A stretch of DNA of 64,000 nt from a bacterium (GCA_016934955.1 JAFGRY010000026.1:186001-250000); one strand, 5' to 3'. Counted from the first letter of the stretch, positions 41,934 to 51,077 are shown. Notes: generated from the sequence alone by a model not told the origin. A program made the numbers and translations.

Positions 41934-43391
41934 ATGAAGCGGTTTTTCATCTTGTTACTAATTTGTCCGGTGCTGCTGTTTACCGGCGCGGAACAGCTTG
42001 CGGCCCAGGGATTCACCGATATTCTCGGTAATAACGGCCGTATCGGCGTCGGATTCGTGGCAACGCACCTCGACGGATTGAATGAGTCCACGTCGGCAGG
42101 ACCCGGCGGCGAGCTCTTCTACAGTTTTGATCTGAATGACAACATTTTCGTGGCCGCGGGCCTTGGCTTTTATACCGTCAATGACGAACTGCTGAAAGCC
42201 ACGGCCCTGAGACAGACGCTGTTCCCTTCTGTCGATCTGAAAATAGGCTACGCCTTTCTCGGCACTGCCGGTTTTTCTCCCTATATTTACGGAGGGCTCC
42301 ACGCCTTCGGCACGAAGCAGACGATTATCGCTATCGACAATACGCAGGATCTCGGTTTCGACGGCAGCATTTTTGCCGGGGGAGGGCTTCAGCTCGCGAT
42401 TTCAGACAATCTCAATTTCTTCCTGAACGGCGATTACCGGTATGTCGCGACCTCAACGGCCGCGGTCAAGCCAAAATACTGGACGGCTCACGCCGGCATC
42501 AGCTATTCACTGAGTCCGAGAAAGCGAACCCGGGAAGAGATCGAATTTCCGGTCGATGACAATGAACTGGCCCTGGAAGAGCTGTTCCAGAGCGGAGGGA
42601 CTACCAGCGACAGCAATGCCCGTTCCTCATCCACGGGCGACGCAGCTCTCGACGCCCTGTTCAATACGGCCGGAAAGCCGGCCGATGACGGAAGTGTCGC
42701 GACCAGTGACCAGGTGGCTCTGGATGAACTGTTCGGGGGCCAAACCGCGGAATCGGGCGGCCAGGAAGATGATGCGGACGCCATCTCCATGCTTTTTGAG
42801 GGGGAGGAATCCGCGGCCGGCAATGGCGCCTATGACAATACGGAAGTGGGCCAGCTGATGGCCCGCGTTCAGTCCCTGAAGGACGAGATCGCCGTTCGCG
42901 ACCGGGAAATCGATGATCTCAAGGACAAGGTGCAGCGGAACGAAATGGCCATTGCGCAGTTTTCCCGGGGTGTCGCAGGTCAGTATGCGGGCATAGACGG
43001 AGCATTCGGCGAAGTCACCGCGGGGAATTACACACAGCTCTACCAGAACGCGCTGCAGAAGCATTACAACCGTCAGTACAGTGAGGCGATCCGCGAATTC
43101 ACCATGCTGCTCAATGCCATGCCCGAGCATAAACTTGCCAGCAACTGTCAGTACTGGATCGGTGAAAGCTACAATGCCATGGGTGATTACCGAAACGCCA
43201 TCGACGCCTTTACTGCGGTTCTCGATTTCGGCAGTTCCTACAAGTACGATGACGCGCTGATCATGAACGGTCTCATTTACATGAAATTGGGAAATAAATC
43301 GTCCGCCAGGGAGAATTTCCAGCAGTTGGTGAGCAAATATCCGGACAGTGAGTACGCACCCAAAGCCATGCGCTACCTGGGGCGTCTGTAA
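41934..43391 (+). CDS. Outer-membrane barrel fused to disordered linker, coiled coil and YbgF/CpoB-like TPR domain
   Basis: The 485-residue protein has a signal peptide (residues 1-25) and an OmpA-like eight-strand barrel (about 28-195). A low-complexity acidic linker (200-300) holds four motifs E-L-A-L-E-E-L-F, D-A-A-L-D-A-L-F, Q-V-A-L-D-E-L-F and A-D-A-I-S-M-L-F at residues 211, 236, 260 and 281. A short coiled coil (303-340) and TPR repeats (365-485), similar to YbgF/CpoB, follow. A barrel joined to periplasmic TPRs suggests a scaffold between outer membrane and cell-wall machinery. Expression appears sigma-54 dependent. No known family covers the whole length. Confidence 0.75.
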   Translation: MKRFFILLLICPVLLFTGAEQLAAQGFTDILGNNGRIGVGFVATHLDGLNESTSAGPGGELFYSFDLNDNIFVAAGLGFYTVNDELLKATALRQTLFPSVDLKIGYAFLGTAGFSPYIYGGLHAFGTKQTIIAIDNTQDLGFDGSIFAGGGLQLAISDNLNFFLNGDYRYVATSTAAVKPKYWTAHAGISYSLSPRKRTREEIEFPVDDNELALEELFQSGGTTSDSNARSSSTGDAALDALFNTAGKPADDGSVATSDQVALDELFGGQTAESGGQEDDADAISMLFEGEESAAGNGAYDNTEVGQLMARVQSLKDEIAVRDREIDDLKDKVQRNEMAIAQFSRGVAGQYAGIDGAFGEVTAGNYTQLYQNALQKHYNRQYSEAIREFTMLLNAMPEHKLASNCQYWIGESYNAMGDYRNAIDAFTAVLDFGSSYKYDDALIMNGLIYMKLGNKSSARENFQQLVSKYPDSEYAPKAMRYLGRL

Positions 43392-43444
43392 AGAGGACAG
43401 TGCCTGTACGGGGATGATTGAACCAGACCGCGGCAGTCAGTCGG

Positions 43445-43479
43445 ACGCCGTCCCGGAGACCGGGACGGCGTTTTTTTTT
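43445..43479 (+). terminator. Intrinsic terminator of the barrel-TPR gene
   Basis: ACGCCGTCCCGG at 43445-43456 pairs perfectly with CCGGGACGGCGT at 43460-43471 around an AGA loop. T residues continue to 43479. It separates this gene from the convergent protease gene. Confidence 0.92.
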
Positions 43480-43501
43480 GATGCGGCCGGACAGTGTTCG
43501 G

Positions 43502-45100
43502 TCAGTAGGCAGCCTGCAGCAGCCGGTGGGCCTGGGGGAGGTAGGTCAGCGCCTCGATCAGCTGTTCGTCCCGCAGGAGCTGTACCTTGTATCGGGCCTC
43601 GTCGCCCCATATCTGGTCCGCCAGCGACTGTTTGAGGAAATACTGTATGTCCCGGCGGCTGGCAGAATACTCCTGGTCGCTGATCTGGAACCCCGTTTCC
43701 CGGATATATCCGAGAAATTTCTGGAGCATCGCCGGTTCGGGCTGGTACTCGCGAAGAAAGCTCGTGAGAGAAATGGTGGGTTTGCTGTTGCCGTTCAGAT
43801 AGTCTTCGATGAACGTAAAGAAGAGGCGCTGGGGATGCCTGACGAGCGCCCGGACAACATCGGAAACGGTGTCCGGCTCGGCAGTGATGAATATATCGGG
43901 GGTGATGCCGCCGCCCCCCTTGACCCTGCGCCGCAGCAGTTTTGTCGTATAGGTCGGCCGGGCGGGATCGTTTTCCCACTGCCGCCGCAGACTGTCGTCA
44001 ACGATTTGCGTGTAATAATCTTCCAGGGACATGGTGTCGTAGGGCCGCTGAATCTGGCGGCCGATCGGCGTGTAATATCGGGCGGTCGTCATGAAAAGGG
44101 CTGATCCGTCCCTGAACCGGTACTGGCTTTGAACAAGCCCTTTTCCGAAACTCGTCTCGCCGACAACGAGGGCCCGGTCCCAGTCCTGAAGCGCGCCCGA
44201 GACTATTTCAGAGGCGGAAGCTGAAAACCGGTCGATCATCACGATCATGGGCAGATCGGTGAACGTGAGTTCATCCGAGGAGTAGAATTCCCGGAAGGAA
44301 TCGCTGGTGCGGCCTTTTGTGTAGACGATCTTTTTACCTTTGGAGAGAAATCTGTCCGCGACTTCCGCGGAGGCATCGAGATATCCGCCTCCATTGTGGC
44401 GGAGATCGAGAATCAGTTCTTTCATCCCTTTCGATGTGAGGTCGAGCAGATGTTTTTTCAGCTCGCTCCCTGTGGTGGATGAGAAGCGAATAATGCCGAT
44501 GTACCCGAGGCCGGGGCGCAGGATGAACGCATAGGGAATGCTCTCCACGTGAACCTTGTCGCGAATAATGGTGAATTCCCGCGGCTGGGTGAATCCGGCG
44601 CGGTCAACTCCCACGGTCACTTTAGTCCCCTGTGGACCCATGAGGTACCTGGGCGCCTCGTCCTTGTCGAGGCCGACGGCGCTTTCCCCGTTGATCGCCA
44701 CGATCCTGTCTCCGACCATGAGTCCCGCCCTGTCAGAGGGGCCTTCGGGAATGACGGACATGACAGTGATCTTGTTGCGGATTACGTCGAAAGTGATGCC
44801 GATCCCGGAATATCCTGCGTAATCCTGGTTGAATTTACTGAAATAATCGGGCTTCAGGTAACGGGAGTGCGGATCAAGTTCGGAGATCATTCCCGTGATG
44901 GCATCCTGGATCAGCTCGGTGCCCACCGTTTCTTCAACGTAATCTTCCTGGATCCGCTGGAAGACCTCATTGAATATCTTCAGCGTGGTAATGATGTCCC
45001 TGACAGAGTCGTAATAGCGGAGAGTCGCTCCGGTTGACACTGCGCAAAAGAGGGCAATGAGGATAAGGGCGGTTTTATTCTTGCCTGGCAGTTTTTTCAT
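43502..45100 (-). CDS. S41 family carboxy-terminal processing protease (CtpA-like)
   Basis: The 532-residue protein has a signal anchor near residues 9-27. A PDZ domain lies at about 90-180 (G-Y-S-G-I-G-I-T-F, G-L-M-V-G-D-R-I-V-A-I-N-G), followed by the S41 core. The catalytic Ser is in R-F-S-A-S-A-S-E-I (about Ser295) and the partner is Lys320 in T-S-F-G-K-G. L-D-L-R-H-N-G-G-G is also typical. A C-terminal extension of about 120 residues is of unknown role. Such proteases trim periplasmic proteins. ATG 45100 is chosen because the in-frame ATG at 45190 would precede the promoter. The gene stands alone. Confidence 0.9.
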   Translation of the reverse strand: MKKLPGKNKTALILIALFCAVSTGATLRYYDSVRDIITTLKIFNEVFQRIQEDYVEETVGTELIQDAITGMISELDPHSRYLKPDYFSKFNQDYAGYSGIGITFDVIRNKITVMSVIPEGPSDRAGLMVGDRIVAINGESAVGLDKDEAPRYLMGPQGTKVTVGVDRAGFTQPREFTIIRDKVHVESIPYAFILRPGLGYIGIIRFSSTTGSELKKHLLDLTSKGMKELILDLRHNGGGYLDASAEVADRFLSKGKKIVYTKGRTSDSFREFYSSDELTFTDLPMIVMIDRFSASASEIVSGALQDWDRALVVGETSFGKGLVQSQYRFRDGSALFMTTARYYTPIGRQIQRPYDTMSLEDYYTQIVDDSLRRQWENDPARPTYTTKLLRRRVKGGGGITPDIFITAEPDTVSDVVRALVRHPQRLFFTFIEDYLNGNSKPTISLTSFLREYQPEPAMLQKFLGYIRETGFQISDQEYSASRRDIQYFLKQSLADQIWGDEARYKVQLLRDEQLIEALTYLPQAHRLLQAAY

Positions 45101-45149
45101 ATGCGTTGATACTCTGTTGATTGGCCGCTGTATGTGTACAATAGTTTTT

Positions 45150-45178
45150 AATATACCAACATCCGGGGTAAATGTCAA
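45150..45178 (-). promoter_or_regulatory. Promoter of the CtpA-like gene
   Basis: On the minus strand TTGACA (45178-45173) is followed after exactly 17 bases by TATATT (45155-45150). The start codon at 45100 is about 50 bases further on. It is the best sigma-70-like match in the window. Confidence 0.8.
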
Positions 45179-45261
45179 GGCGGTATGCATATCCGACGCC
45201 GGAACGCAGCTCTCCCTTCAGGGCCGGAACGATTTTCCTTATAACCTGATGATTAAATAGC

Positions 45262-45290
45262 TTGTATTTTTTAAGTAAATTCATTATTAT
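45262..45290 (+). promoter_or_regulatory. Candidate promoter of the PpiC-like gene
   Basis: TTGTAT at 45262-45267 and TATTAT at 45285-45290 are 17 bases apart in an A/T-rich stretch. The GTG start codon is 59 bases downstream. Confidence 0.45.
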
Positions 45291-45348
45291 TATCATGTAT
45301 ATCAGCATATCATGCGAAGACTTTTTTCGTCAAGGAGAACAAAAAACA

Positions 45349-45882
45349 GTGAAAAAATTGGCAGGCATGTGCATCGTCCTCTGCTTCCTTGCGGGCACAG
45401 GAGGGTATGCACAGGATCAGCAGCAGCAGGCGTACATCAATACCAGTGTTGAAAATCTCCTGCGGTCACCGGGAGGCGCGCGAGTGGGGCAGCTGTCCGG
45501 AAACACCCGCGTGGTCATTCTCGGTTCGGAGGGGGAATGGATACGCATCGCAACCACCGGCTGGGTCCGGAAGAGTGCCCTTACCGAGATCGACCCGGGG
45601 GAACAGAAGGTGTATATTCAGGCAAGCCACATTCTCGTTCGCACGGAAACCGAGGCCGAAGAGATTCTCGCCAAACTGCAGGCCGGGGACGATTTCGCCA
45701 AACTCGCACGGCAGTATTCCATCGATGAGGCGAGCAAGGAAAACGGGGGGGACCTTGGCGTATTCGCCAAGGGAGATTTTATGGCGGCATTCGATGAGGC
45801 CGCGTTCAAACTGAATCCCGGTGAGACAAGCGGGATCGTAAAGAGTCAAATCGGGTACCATATTATTAAAAGAACCAGATGA
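45349..45882 (+). CDS. Periplasmic SH3-like / PpiC-type peptidyl-prolyl isomerase
   Basis: The 177-residue protein starts at GTG 45349, preceded by AAGGAG at 45332. A signal peptide (residues 1-21) leads into a bacterial SH3-like domain (N-T-S-V-E-N-L-L-R-S-P-G-G ... G-W-V-R-K-S). A parvulin domain follows from about residue 87 (A-S-H-I-L-V-R-T, N-G-G-D-L-G-V-F, Q-I-G-Y-H-I-I-K). Parvulins speed cis-trans isomerisation of proline bonds and help outer-membrane proteins fold. The combination with an SH3-like domain is small and unusual but clear. The frame is open upstream to 45262, but that stretch overlaps the promoter. Confidence 0.88.
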   Translation: MKKLAGMCIVLCFLAGTGGYAQDQQQQAYINTSVENLLRSPGGARVGQLSGNTRVVILGSEGEWIRIATTGWVRKSALTEIDPGEQKVYIQASHILVRTETEAEEILAKLQAGDDFAKLARQYSIDEASKENGGDLGVFAKGDFMAAFDEAAFKLNPGETSGIVKSQIGYHIIKRTR

Positions 45883-45901
45883 AACAATGGTGGAGGATAC
45901 C

Positions 45902-46519
45902 ATGCAAAGCGTAAAAATGCTCGTCAATCGTATTAAAAATCTCGTTCTCGGTCCCAAGGAGGAATGGGGGGTTATCGCCGGTGAAGAGATGACCGCGACT
46001 GCACTTATCAAGGATTATCTGCTGGTGCTTGCGGCGATTCCCGCCGTGGCCAAATTTCTCGGCATGTGGATCATCGGTGTCCCGATCCCCTTCGGCGGCG
46101 GGGTGGTGCGGCTCACCTTCTTCGAGTCGCTGATCAGCTCCATCGTTTTTTATGTTCTTACCGCCGCCGGCATCTGGGCTTTCGCCCAGATCCTGAAGTT
46201 TATCGCCCCCCGGTTCAGCAGCAGCAACGACAATGTAAAAACGCTTAAGGTCGCTGTTTTCATGGCTGCGCCCTATTTGTTTGCCGGGGTGCTGTACGTG
46301 ATACCCTCGCTCAGTGTGATCACACTGCTTGTGGGTATCTACTGTCTCTACATTCTTTACGTCGGGCTTCCGGCCGTGCTTGATACGCCCCAGGAAAAAA
46401 CGCTGCCGTTCATCATCGTTTCGGTTGTCGCCGCCATTCTTCTCTCTATCATCGTGTCGGCAATAACCGGACCCCTGACCAATGCGTTCGGGCCTGACTT
46501 TTATCCGCGGGCTTTTTAA
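45902..46519 (+). CDS. Yip1-domain family membrane protein
   Basis: The 205-residue protein has five hydrophobic segments and the bacterial Yip1-family opening in which a short helix with L-V-L-G-P-K-E-E-W-G-V-I precedes the membrane region. The function of bacterial members is unknown. ATG 45902 is chosen because GGAGG at 45892-45896 is well placed for it, whereas ATG 45887 would lie before that box. It begins 20 bases after the PpiC-like gene and is probably co-transcribed with it. A perfect hairpin follows downstream. Confidence 0.82.
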   Translation: MQSVKMLVNRIKNLVLGPKEEWGVIAGEEMTATALIKDYLLVLAAIPAVAKFLGMWIIGVPIPFGGGVVRLTFFESLISSIVFYVLTAAGIWAFAQILKFIAPRFSSSNDNVKTLKVAVFMAAPYLFAGVLYVIPSLSVITLLVGIYCLYILYVGLPAVLDTPQEKTLPFIIVSVVAAILLSIIVSAITGPLTNAFGPDFYPRAF

Positions 46520-46550
46520 AAGGCGATACGCTCCCGCTTTTTACACATGT

Positions 46551-46584
46551 GACAGCCGCACTTGTCACGGCCGGTGCGGCTGTC
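46551..46584 (+). other. Perfect 11-bp hairpin between the Yip1 and histidine kinase genes
   Basis: GACAGCCGCAC at 46551-46561 pairs with GTGCGGCTGTC at 46574-46584 over a 12-base loop. No T-run follows on either strand, so it may be a transcript end without a U-tract, a processing signal or a binding site. It lies 35 bases before the kinase start. Confidence 0.5.
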
Positions 46585-46619
46585 TTACAATCTGAATTTA
46601 CGGACAGAAGGCGTTCCTG

Positions 46620-48689
46620 TTGAAATCTGAGAACAAGGTCACTATTCCGGTAGATGTCTACCAGACAGTATTCGAGTCCATCGAACTCGATGAACTTTCC
46701 GAAAATATATTTTCGGTTCTGTACGACGCGTTCCCCCGAACCGCCCTCATCACGCTGTACCTGCCGGATTATGAAACCAATGTTCCCAAACGGTTCAGGA
46801 TCCAGTCATACGCCGGATTGAACATGGTCGCCTTTGACACCGCCATCGGAGAAACACTGGCTACCATGGTCGCGGATACCGGTCAGGCGCTCTTTTCCGG
46901 AAGGCTTAACGAGGATTTTACCCTGGCCGTGGATGAGCTGGCCGATCTGCGCCTCTCATCTTATGCCGGTTTGCCGCTTCGGCTGGAATCAGACGGGTAT
47001 GCCGTCCTGGAACTGTACGCCGTTGAAAAAGACACCTACACCCGGCAGGAGAAGCAGCACCTGCTCGCCCTGGCCGACGTGTTCGCGCGGGCCCTCTCCC
47101 ACGCCACGCTGTATGACAGGGCGTCGGGCCGGGCGAAACGGTTTGTCGGCATCAGCCGCGCGATTACGCTCAGCAGGCACCTGAGCACCATCGACGAAGT
47201 GCTTCGCGATATCGCCAAGGTGCTGGTGCAGTCTCTGGGATTCGACCACGCCTGGATCGGCCTTCTCAACGATGAAAAGAACTGTATCGAAGGAAAGACG
47301 GGATTCGGAAGGCTGATAAAAAAGAAACATATATATCTTGTTCACGATATCTTCACCGATTCCGACAATCCTGTGACAGAGGCGTTTCTCACCCAGCAAC
47401 CGGTTGTTTCTCTTTTCGGCACCGAGAAACGGATGCAGAAGAAAGTCGAGGAGTGGCTTCTCAAGACCGAGACGGGGAGTTACGGTTTCGTGCCCATAAT
47501 GAAAGGGGAGGAGACACTCGGGATCATCGGCGCCTTTCTCTGCGCCGCCCAGTCGTTCAATACCGAGGATGTAAAGACGCTCACATCCATAGCGGAACAG
47601 GCCGCCATCGCCATTGAAAACGCCGAACTGTACGAACAGATTAAAAAATCGGAAAAAAGTTACCGTACGCTCTTTGAATCAGCCGGAACCTGTCTGGCGA
47701 TCATCGACAATGATTACGTCATCGAACTCGTCAACAAGGCGTTCCTTGCCTTGAGCGGGTGCGAATATGACGATCTTGTCCGGAAAAAGCGGTTTATCGA
47801 CTTTTTGTGCTCTCCGGATGCGGGCGAATCTGAATCGGTAAAGGAACTGCTGCAGCCTCAGAACAGCTGGGAAGGTGAATTTTACACCTCCATGGGAGAT
47901 ATACGCCAGGTGCATTTCACCATCGCCTCCATCCCCGATTCCGATCAGATACTGATCTCGCTCATCGACATGACCCGGGAGCGCGAGCTGGAGCGGAGAC
48001 TCTACCGCAGTGAAGAACTCGCTTCCATCGGTGAGCTCTCGGCCGGCATCGCCCACGAAATACGCAATCCACTCGCCGCCATCACGACATCGGTAAGTCT
48101 GCTCAAGGATGAGCCGGAGCTCTCCGATATCGGACGGGAGCTGCTCGATGTCGTAAAGGAGGAGTCCGACCATCTCACCGTCATCGTGAACGATTTTCTC
48201 CGCTTCGCCCGGCCCCAGACACCAAATATGCGCGAGGCGAACATAAACAAGCTGCTCGCCGATGTCATCAGAAAAACTTCCGACCTGTTCGACAAGAATA
48301 TAAAGATCAACACCGAATTCGACGAAATTCCCATGGCCGCCATTGACCGGCATCAGATTCAGCAGGTGATCACGAACCTCATTCTCAACGGGGTCGATGC
48401 CTGTGAAGTTGGTGGAACCCTCACGGTGACCTCCAAGCTGAAAAAGGTCAATAAAACTCCTCATGTGGAAATATGCATCCGGGATAACGGCAATGGAATA
48501 CCGCAGGAAAATATCAACAAGATTTTTCAGCCGTTCTTTTCCACAAAGGACAAGGGTACGGGAATGGGGCTGGCGATTTGCCAGAGAATCATAGACGGAC
48601 ATGACGGTGAAATTATTGTAGACAGCACCATCGGGGAAGGAACATCATTCAATGTGATTTTCCCGGTTCGCAAGGAACAGACAAAATAA
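46620..48689 (+). CDS. Sensor histidine kinase with GAF and PAS domains
   Basis: The 689-residue protein starts at TTG 46620, with AGAAGG eight bases upstream. It has two GAF-like domains (about residues 15-160 and 170-340), a PAS domain (345-455), a dimerisation helix with the phospho-acceptor His479 in A-G-I-A-H-E-I-R-N-P and an ATPase domain (N-L-I-L-N-G, D-N-G-N-G-I, G-T-G-M-G-L-A). No membrane segment is present, so it senses a cytoplasmic signal. It is 21 bases from an NtrC-type response regulator and is the obvious partner. A His-Asp relay to a sigma-54 activator is thereby predicted. Confidence 0.93.
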   Translation: MKSENKVTIPVDVYQTVFESIELDELSENIFSVLYDAFPRTALITLYLPDYETNVPKRFRIQSYAGLNMVAFDTAIGETLATMVADTGQALFSGRLNEDFTLAVDELADLRLSSYAGLPLRLESDGYAVLELYAVEKDTYTRQEKQHLLALADVFARALSHATLYDRASGRAKRFVGISRAITLSRHLSTIDEVLRDIAKVLVQSLGFDHAWIGLLNDEKNCIEGKTGFGRLIKKKHIYLVHDIFTDSDNPVTEAFLTQQPVVSLFGTEKRMQKKVEEWLLKTETGSYGFVPIMKGEETLGIIGAFLCAAQSFNTEDVKTLTSIAEQAAIAIENAELYEQIKKSEKSYRTLFESAGTCLAIIDNDYVIELVNKAFLALSGCEYDDLVRKKRFIDFLCSPDAGESESVKELLQPQNSWEGEFYTSMGDIRQVHFTIASIPDSDQILISLIDMTRERELERRLYRSEELASIGELSAGIAHEIRNPLAAITTSVSLLKDEPELSDIGRELLDVVKEESDHLTVIVNDFLRFARPQTPNMREANINKLLADVIRKTSDLFDKNIKINTEFDEIPMAAIDRHQIQQVITNLILNGVDACEVGGTLTVTSKLKKVNKTPHVEICIRDNGNGIPQENINKIFQPFFSTKDKGTGMGLAICQRIIDGHDGEIIVDSTIGEGTSFNVIFPVRKEQTK

Positions 48690-48710
48690 CAACGCAAACA
48701 GGGATGATAC

Positions 48711-50075
48711 ATGGCAGATATTCTTCTCGTAGATGATGATAAAAACGTCAGGATAACCCTGTCGGCCTTTCTCAAGAAAATGGACAATAACGTGGACATT
48801 GCGACCGACGGTGAGCAGGCCGAGGAGAAGATCAAGGCGTTTCCCTATGATCTCGTGATTACCGATCTGAAAATGGCCAAGAAAAGCGGTCTCGATGTCG
48901 TGCGTTTTGCCAAAGAGTGCAATCCGCTCACCGAGATCATTGTGCTCACCGGATTCGGCACGGTGGAAAGCGGTGTCCAGGCGATGAAACTCGGGGCCTA
49001 TGATTATATAACAAAACCGCCGGATCTGGAAGAGTTCAAGCTGCTCGTGTACAAAGCCCTGGAGAGGAAGAAACTGCTCACCGAAGTGGAATATCTGCAG
49101 CATGAGCTGAAAGACAAATACAAGTTTGACAATATTATCGGTTCTTCCAAAGAGATGCTCGATGTGCTCTCTCTTGTTTCCAAGGTTTCTCCCACGGACA
49201 GCACCGTTCTGATAACCGGTGAAAGCGGTACCGGAAAAGAGCTGATCGCCAGGGCGGTCCACCTGAACAGCAAACGTAAAAACCGTGCGTTCGTGACCAT
49301 CAATTGCGGGGCCATTCCCGAAAATCTTCAGGAAAGCGAGCTGTTCGGCCATGTCAGAGGCGCGTTCACCGGCGCCATCAAGGAGAAGCGCGGACTGTTT
49401 CAGGAAGCCAGCGGCGGCACTCTTTTTCTCGACGAGATCGGCGAGACCGCGCCGGCGACCCAGGTCAAACTGCTCAGATTTCTCCAGGACGGTGAAATTC
49501 GTGCGGTCGGCGATACGGAACCGATTCATGTTGATGTGCGGCTCCTGGCGGCAACGAACCGCAATCTCGAAGATGCCATCGAAGCCGGTGAATTCCGTGA
49601 AGACCTCTATTACCGTCTCAATGTGATTCCCATCAACATTCCGCCGCTGCGTGAACGGCGGGATGACATCCCCCTGCTGGTCAACCATTTTCTGGCCCTG
49701 GCCAGGGAGAAAACCGGCAAACAGCTGGAAACCGTCTCTCCCCAGGCGATGAAGATCCTCACGGGGTGGAAATGGCAGGGTAATGTGCGGGAACTCGAGA
49801 ACGTTATCGAGCGTGCGGTGATTCTTTCAAATCAGAATGTGATTCTGCCGCATGATCTGCCGATGTCGATGCAGTCGCTCGATGCTGATGCGATTACGAC
49901 GCAGGCCGGGTGGGAGGAGCTGTCTCTGGAAGAGATGGAAAAACGTCAAATACTGAGAACGCTGGAAAAATATGAATGGAACCAGAAAAAGACATCGGAT
50001 GTTCTCGGGATTTCCACGACCACTCTCTGGAGGAAACTTAAATCCTACGGTATTGAACCCAAGATGAAGGAGTAA
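48711..50075 (+). CDS. Sigma-54-dependent response regulator (NtrC family)
   Basis: The 454-residue protein has a receiver domain with acceptor Asp52 (V-I-T-D-L-K-M) and Lys in I-T-K-P-P. The AAA+ domain has Walker A G-E-S-G-T-G-K-E, the sigma-54-contact loop G-A-F-T-G-A near residue 217 and Walker B T-L-F-L-D-E-I-G. The C-terminal Fis-type helix-turn-helix reads N-Q-K-K-T-S-D-V-L-G-I-S-T-T-T-L-W-R-K-L. It would open sigma-54 promoters when phosphorylated by the kinase upstream. Good sigma-54-type sites lie at 41862 and 50225 in this window. Confidence 0.95.
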   Translation: MADILLVDDDKNVRITLSAFLKKMDNNVDIATDGEQAEEKIKAFPYDLVITDLKMAKKSGLDVVRFAKECNPLTEIIVLTGFGTVESGVQAMKLGAYDYITKPPDLEEFKLLVYKALERKKLLTEVEYLQHELKDKYKFDNIIGSSKEMLDVLSLVSKVSPTDSTVLITGESGTGKELIARAVHLNSKRKNRAFVTINCGAIPENLQESELFGHVRGAFTGAIKEKRGLFQEASGGTLFLDEIGETAPATQVKLLRFLQDGEIRAVGDTEPIHVDVRLLAATNRNLEDAIEAGEFREDLYYRLNVIPINIPPLRERRDDIPLLVNHFLALAREKTGKQLETVSPQAMKILTGWKWQGNVRELENVIERAVILSNQNVILPHDLPMSMQSLDADAITTQAGWEELSLEEMEKRQILRTLEKYEWNQKKTSDVLGISTTTLWRKLKSYGIEPKMKE

Positions 50076-50224
50076 ACGGGACGTTTCATCTTTGCTTCGG
50101 AGACCAGTATCGATTGCATTATGAAACCGTTCCCGTGCCCGCCCCGGTAAAAATACGAAGATTCTGTAACATTTTCGCCTTCGGCGGGGCTGCAGAGACA
50201 TTCCGGCTCCGCCTCGGCAGCTCA

Positions 50225-50240
50225 TGGCACAATATTTGAA
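50225..50240 (+). promoter_or_regulatory. Sigma-54-like promoter before the response regulator gene
   Basis: TGGCACAATATTTGAA matches TGGCAC and TTG of the -24/-12 consensus with correct five-base spacing. The -12 C is replaced by A. It lies 64 bases before the start codon in the 228-base gap after the NtrC-type gene, which otherwise shows no gene and no T-tailed terminator. Confidence 0.5.
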
Positions 50241-50303
50241 GTTCCCCAAGCTGAGATGGTGACCGCACTGCAACAAGATATTGATCCTGGAGATGTATTG
50301 GAT

Positions 50304-51026
50304 ATGACAAAGGTTTTAATCGTTGATGATGAAAAGAACGTTTTGACTACCCTGTCGATAGGTCTGAAACGTCATCATTACGATGTCTATAAAGCGCAGA
50401 ACGGACCGGAAGCGCTGTCACTGCTGGATACGGAGGCGTGTGATATTATGATCTCCGACATCCGGATGAAGCCGATGGACGGGTATACCCTGGCCACAAA
50501 AGTCAGGGAACGGTTTCCGGCGATGAGAATCATACTTATGTCCGCCTATGAAATGGACGAGGAACAGTATGAAACCGTCGAGAAACTGTCATGTTCGCGT
50601 CTGATCAAACCATTTGCCGTATCCGATTTGATCAAGGCGATCAAGCGGGAAGAACGAAAAGGGAAGAACGGGTGCGTCATGGTGCTCGGCGGTGTCGAGG
50701 ATCGCAATTTTATCAGGCAGGTGATTGAATCCGCCGGGTTTACCATGGAAGTGCTTGATATGGAGCAGGATATCGAACGGCAGATCATCGACAGCGGCTG
50801 TCCGCTTTTCATTATCGACGGTGATTCTCTCACCGATGACAACTTCAAGCTCCTCAATGCCATCGACCGGCTCGCCCCCGAAAGCCATGTGCTCCTTCTC
50901 GCCCAGAAAGGGGATAAACGAGTTTCGCAAACCTCTGAATCAAACCTTACGATTCTCGACAAGGACACCTTTGTCAGTGAAAACCGCTGGGCTGAGACCC
51001 GAATACGAAATATCATGAATGCATAA
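50304..51026 (+). CDS. Response regulator with C-terminal degenerate receiver-like domain
   Basis: The 240-residue protein has a complete receiver domain: Asp8-Asp9, acceptor Asp52 in M-I-S-D-I-R-M, Ser80 and Lys102 in L-I-K-P-F. Residues 124-240 form a second unit with the same strand order (C-V-M-V-L-G-G, L-F-I-I-D-G-D-S-L, H-V-L-L-L-A-Q-K, L-T-I-L-D-K-D). The acidic pair and switch Lys are missing, as in pseudo-receivers. No DNA-binding domain is present, so it may act by protein contact. ATG 50304 follows GGAGAT. Its own terminator follows directly, so it is likely transcribed from the site at 50225. Confidence 0.82.
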   Translation: MTKVLIVDDEKNVLTTLSIGLKRHHYDVYKAQNGPEALSLLDTEACDIMISDIRMKPMDGYTLATKVRERFPAMRIILMSAYEMDEEQYETVEKLSCSRLIKPFAVSDLIKAIKREERKGKNGCVMVLGGVEDRNFIRQVIESAGFTMEVLDMEQDIERQIIDSGCPLFIIDGDSLTDDNFKLLNAIDRLAPESHVLLLAQKGDKRVSQTSESNLTILDKDTFVSENRWAETRIRNIMNA

Positions 51027-51060
51027 AAAAGCCATTCGGCAACAACCGAATGGCTTTTTT
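51025..51060. terminator. Bidirectional intrinsic terminator between convergent genes
   Basis: AAAAAAGCCATTCGG at 51025-51039 is the perfect reverse complement of CCGAATGGCTTTTTT at 51046-51060. A six-base loop lies between them. The symmetrical A/T ends allow it to stop transcription from the response regulator gene and from the convergent TPR lipoprotein gene. Confidence 0.95.
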
Positions 51061-51077
51061 CATATCCCTGGTCCGGA

